Source: Burkholderia sp.
Lineage (GTDB): Bacteria; Pseudomonadota; Gammaproteobacteria; Burkholderiales; Burkholderiaceae
NCBI GenBank assembly: GCA_028292565.1
Contig: JAQGMD010000385.1
Coordinates: 1 to 6,026 of the forward strand
Reading direction: 5' to 3'
Length of the DNA stretch: 6,026 nt
In this document: positions 5,496-6,026 of the stretch, piece by piece
How positions within the stretch are numbered: the stretch's first letter is position 1
Layout of the letters: every line of letters starts with the position of its first letter
Made by a program: the position numbers and the translations under genes
The notes under the pieces: model-generated
What the model was told of the DNA's origin: nothing
What the model saw: only the letters and a program-made list of their open reading frames with translations
Database searches by the model: none

Positions 5496-6026
5496 TCACG
5501 GCGCCAGCGCCGGCGGGTTTGGTCTCGGCGAACTCTGTGCTGCCGATATCAGACGGCTGGCGCCATCCTGCACCTGTAACGCCCTGCCGAACGCCTGAAC
5601 ATTGCTGACGCTCGTTACAGTATCCATGTACCACCATTCAGCGATGACCCGGGTCGGATCAATGTCCAGCAACATATAGCCGCGCTTGCTGAGTTCGATG
5701 TATTTAAAATGCGGATTGATGAGCGCGAGGGCGGCGGCGGTCACCTCTTCGAGTTCGCCGAGCGCCGGCGAAGTAACCGATGTGCAGACGAATTCCACTG
5801 CGCGCGAGCCTGCCCCCGTATTCGGGTTGTATCCACCACTATTGACGTCTGAATTATTCGGGTCCTGCGACAGATCAGCCGCCCACGAACTGTGGAGGTC
5901 CCCGCTCAGGATCACGACATTGTTGACCGCAGGATGGGTCGCATCGCCCTTAAGGCACCGCGCAGGAATAAGTTGGTCAATTTTGCTGGCCGTAGCGGGC
6001 GCGTTGCGGCGTTGCTCGTCGTCGCC
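5496..6026 (-). CDS. phoD: PhoD-family alkaline phosphatase (C-terminal part, cut by window edge)
   Basis: The frame is open to the window end, so only the last 176 residues are seen; the N-terminus, the signal peptide (often Tat-type in this family) and the upstream metal ligands are missing. In this fragment VVILSGDLHSSWAADL (37-52) is the conserved PhoD block whose Asp and His take part in the metal centre. It is followed by NPNTGAGSRAVEFVCTSVTSP (67-87), where PhoD proteins keep the TG-GS-EF--TS-TSP pattern, and by GYMLLDIDPTRVIAEWWYMDTV (117-138), the usual C-terminal strand block. The last residues are proline-rich. PhoD enzymes are exported metallo-phosphomono/diesterases that free phosphate from organic esters, often under phosphate starvation. 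No frameshift is seen. The GTG at 5915 is internal to the PhoD block, not a start. Confidence 0.93.
   Translation of the reverse strand, partial: GDDEQRRNAPATASKIDQLIPARCLKGDATHPAVNNVVILSGDLHSSWAADLSQDPNNSDVNSGGYNPNTGAGSRAVEFVCTSVTSPALGELEEVTAAALALINPHFKYIELSKRGYMLLDIDPTRVIAEWWYMDTVTSVSNVQAFGRALQVQDGASRLISAAQSSPRPNPPALAP

Overview
The window looks like a chromosomal piece of a betaproteobacterium, most likely Burkholderiales (an Oxalobacteraceae- or Alcaligenaceae-like organism). This is inferred from two divergent Bug/TctC-type periplasmic binding receptors, a family greatly expanded in that order, from the moderately high GC content, and from short palindromic extragenic repeats. Nothing fixes the genus.

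Layout. (1) 1-1250: a Bug receptor on the minus strand (77-1054), followed downstream by two palindromes. Its upstream region carries a 51-bp fragment of a LysE/RhtB exporter gene. (2) 1248-2264: a second Bug receptor on the plus strand, divergent from the first, with an ambiguous start codon. Neither receptor has TctA/TctB membrane subunits beside it. (3) 2265-2465: a repeat-rich spacer between convergent genes. (4) 2466-3092: an intact LysE/RhtB-family exporter on the minus strand. It contains the sequence that is copied at 1115-1165. (5) 3093-3341: a spacer with a perfect 15-bp hairpin and a clear intrinsic terminator. (6) 3342-3728: a small minus-strand lipoprotein made almost wholly of collagen-like Gly-X-Y triplets. 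(7) 3729-4268: a 540-bp gene-free stretch that contains a strong plus-strand terminator with no recognisable gene in front of it. (8) 4269-5348: a secreted, probably outer-membrane protein with two tandem beta-rich repeats and a C-terminal glycine-zipper (SlyB/17-kDa antigen-like) domain. (9) 5349-5495: a convergent spacer with another copy of the palindromic repeat. (10) 5496-6026: the C-terminal part of a PhoD-type alkaline phosphatase on the minus strand, cut by the window edge.

The genes mostly face each other or diverge, so this is a string of single-gene units rather than an operon. The common theme is the cell envelope: two solute receptors, an inner-membrane exporter, a lipoprotein, an outer-membrane glycine-zipper protein and an exported phosphatase. 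I see no phage, CRISPR, tRNA, rRNA or complete insertion sequence. The most unusual items are the exporter-gene fragment, the orphan terminator, the collagen-like lipoprotein with its 9-bp coding repeat, and the related palindromes placed in both convergent spacers. I did not find a convincing new multi-gene system.
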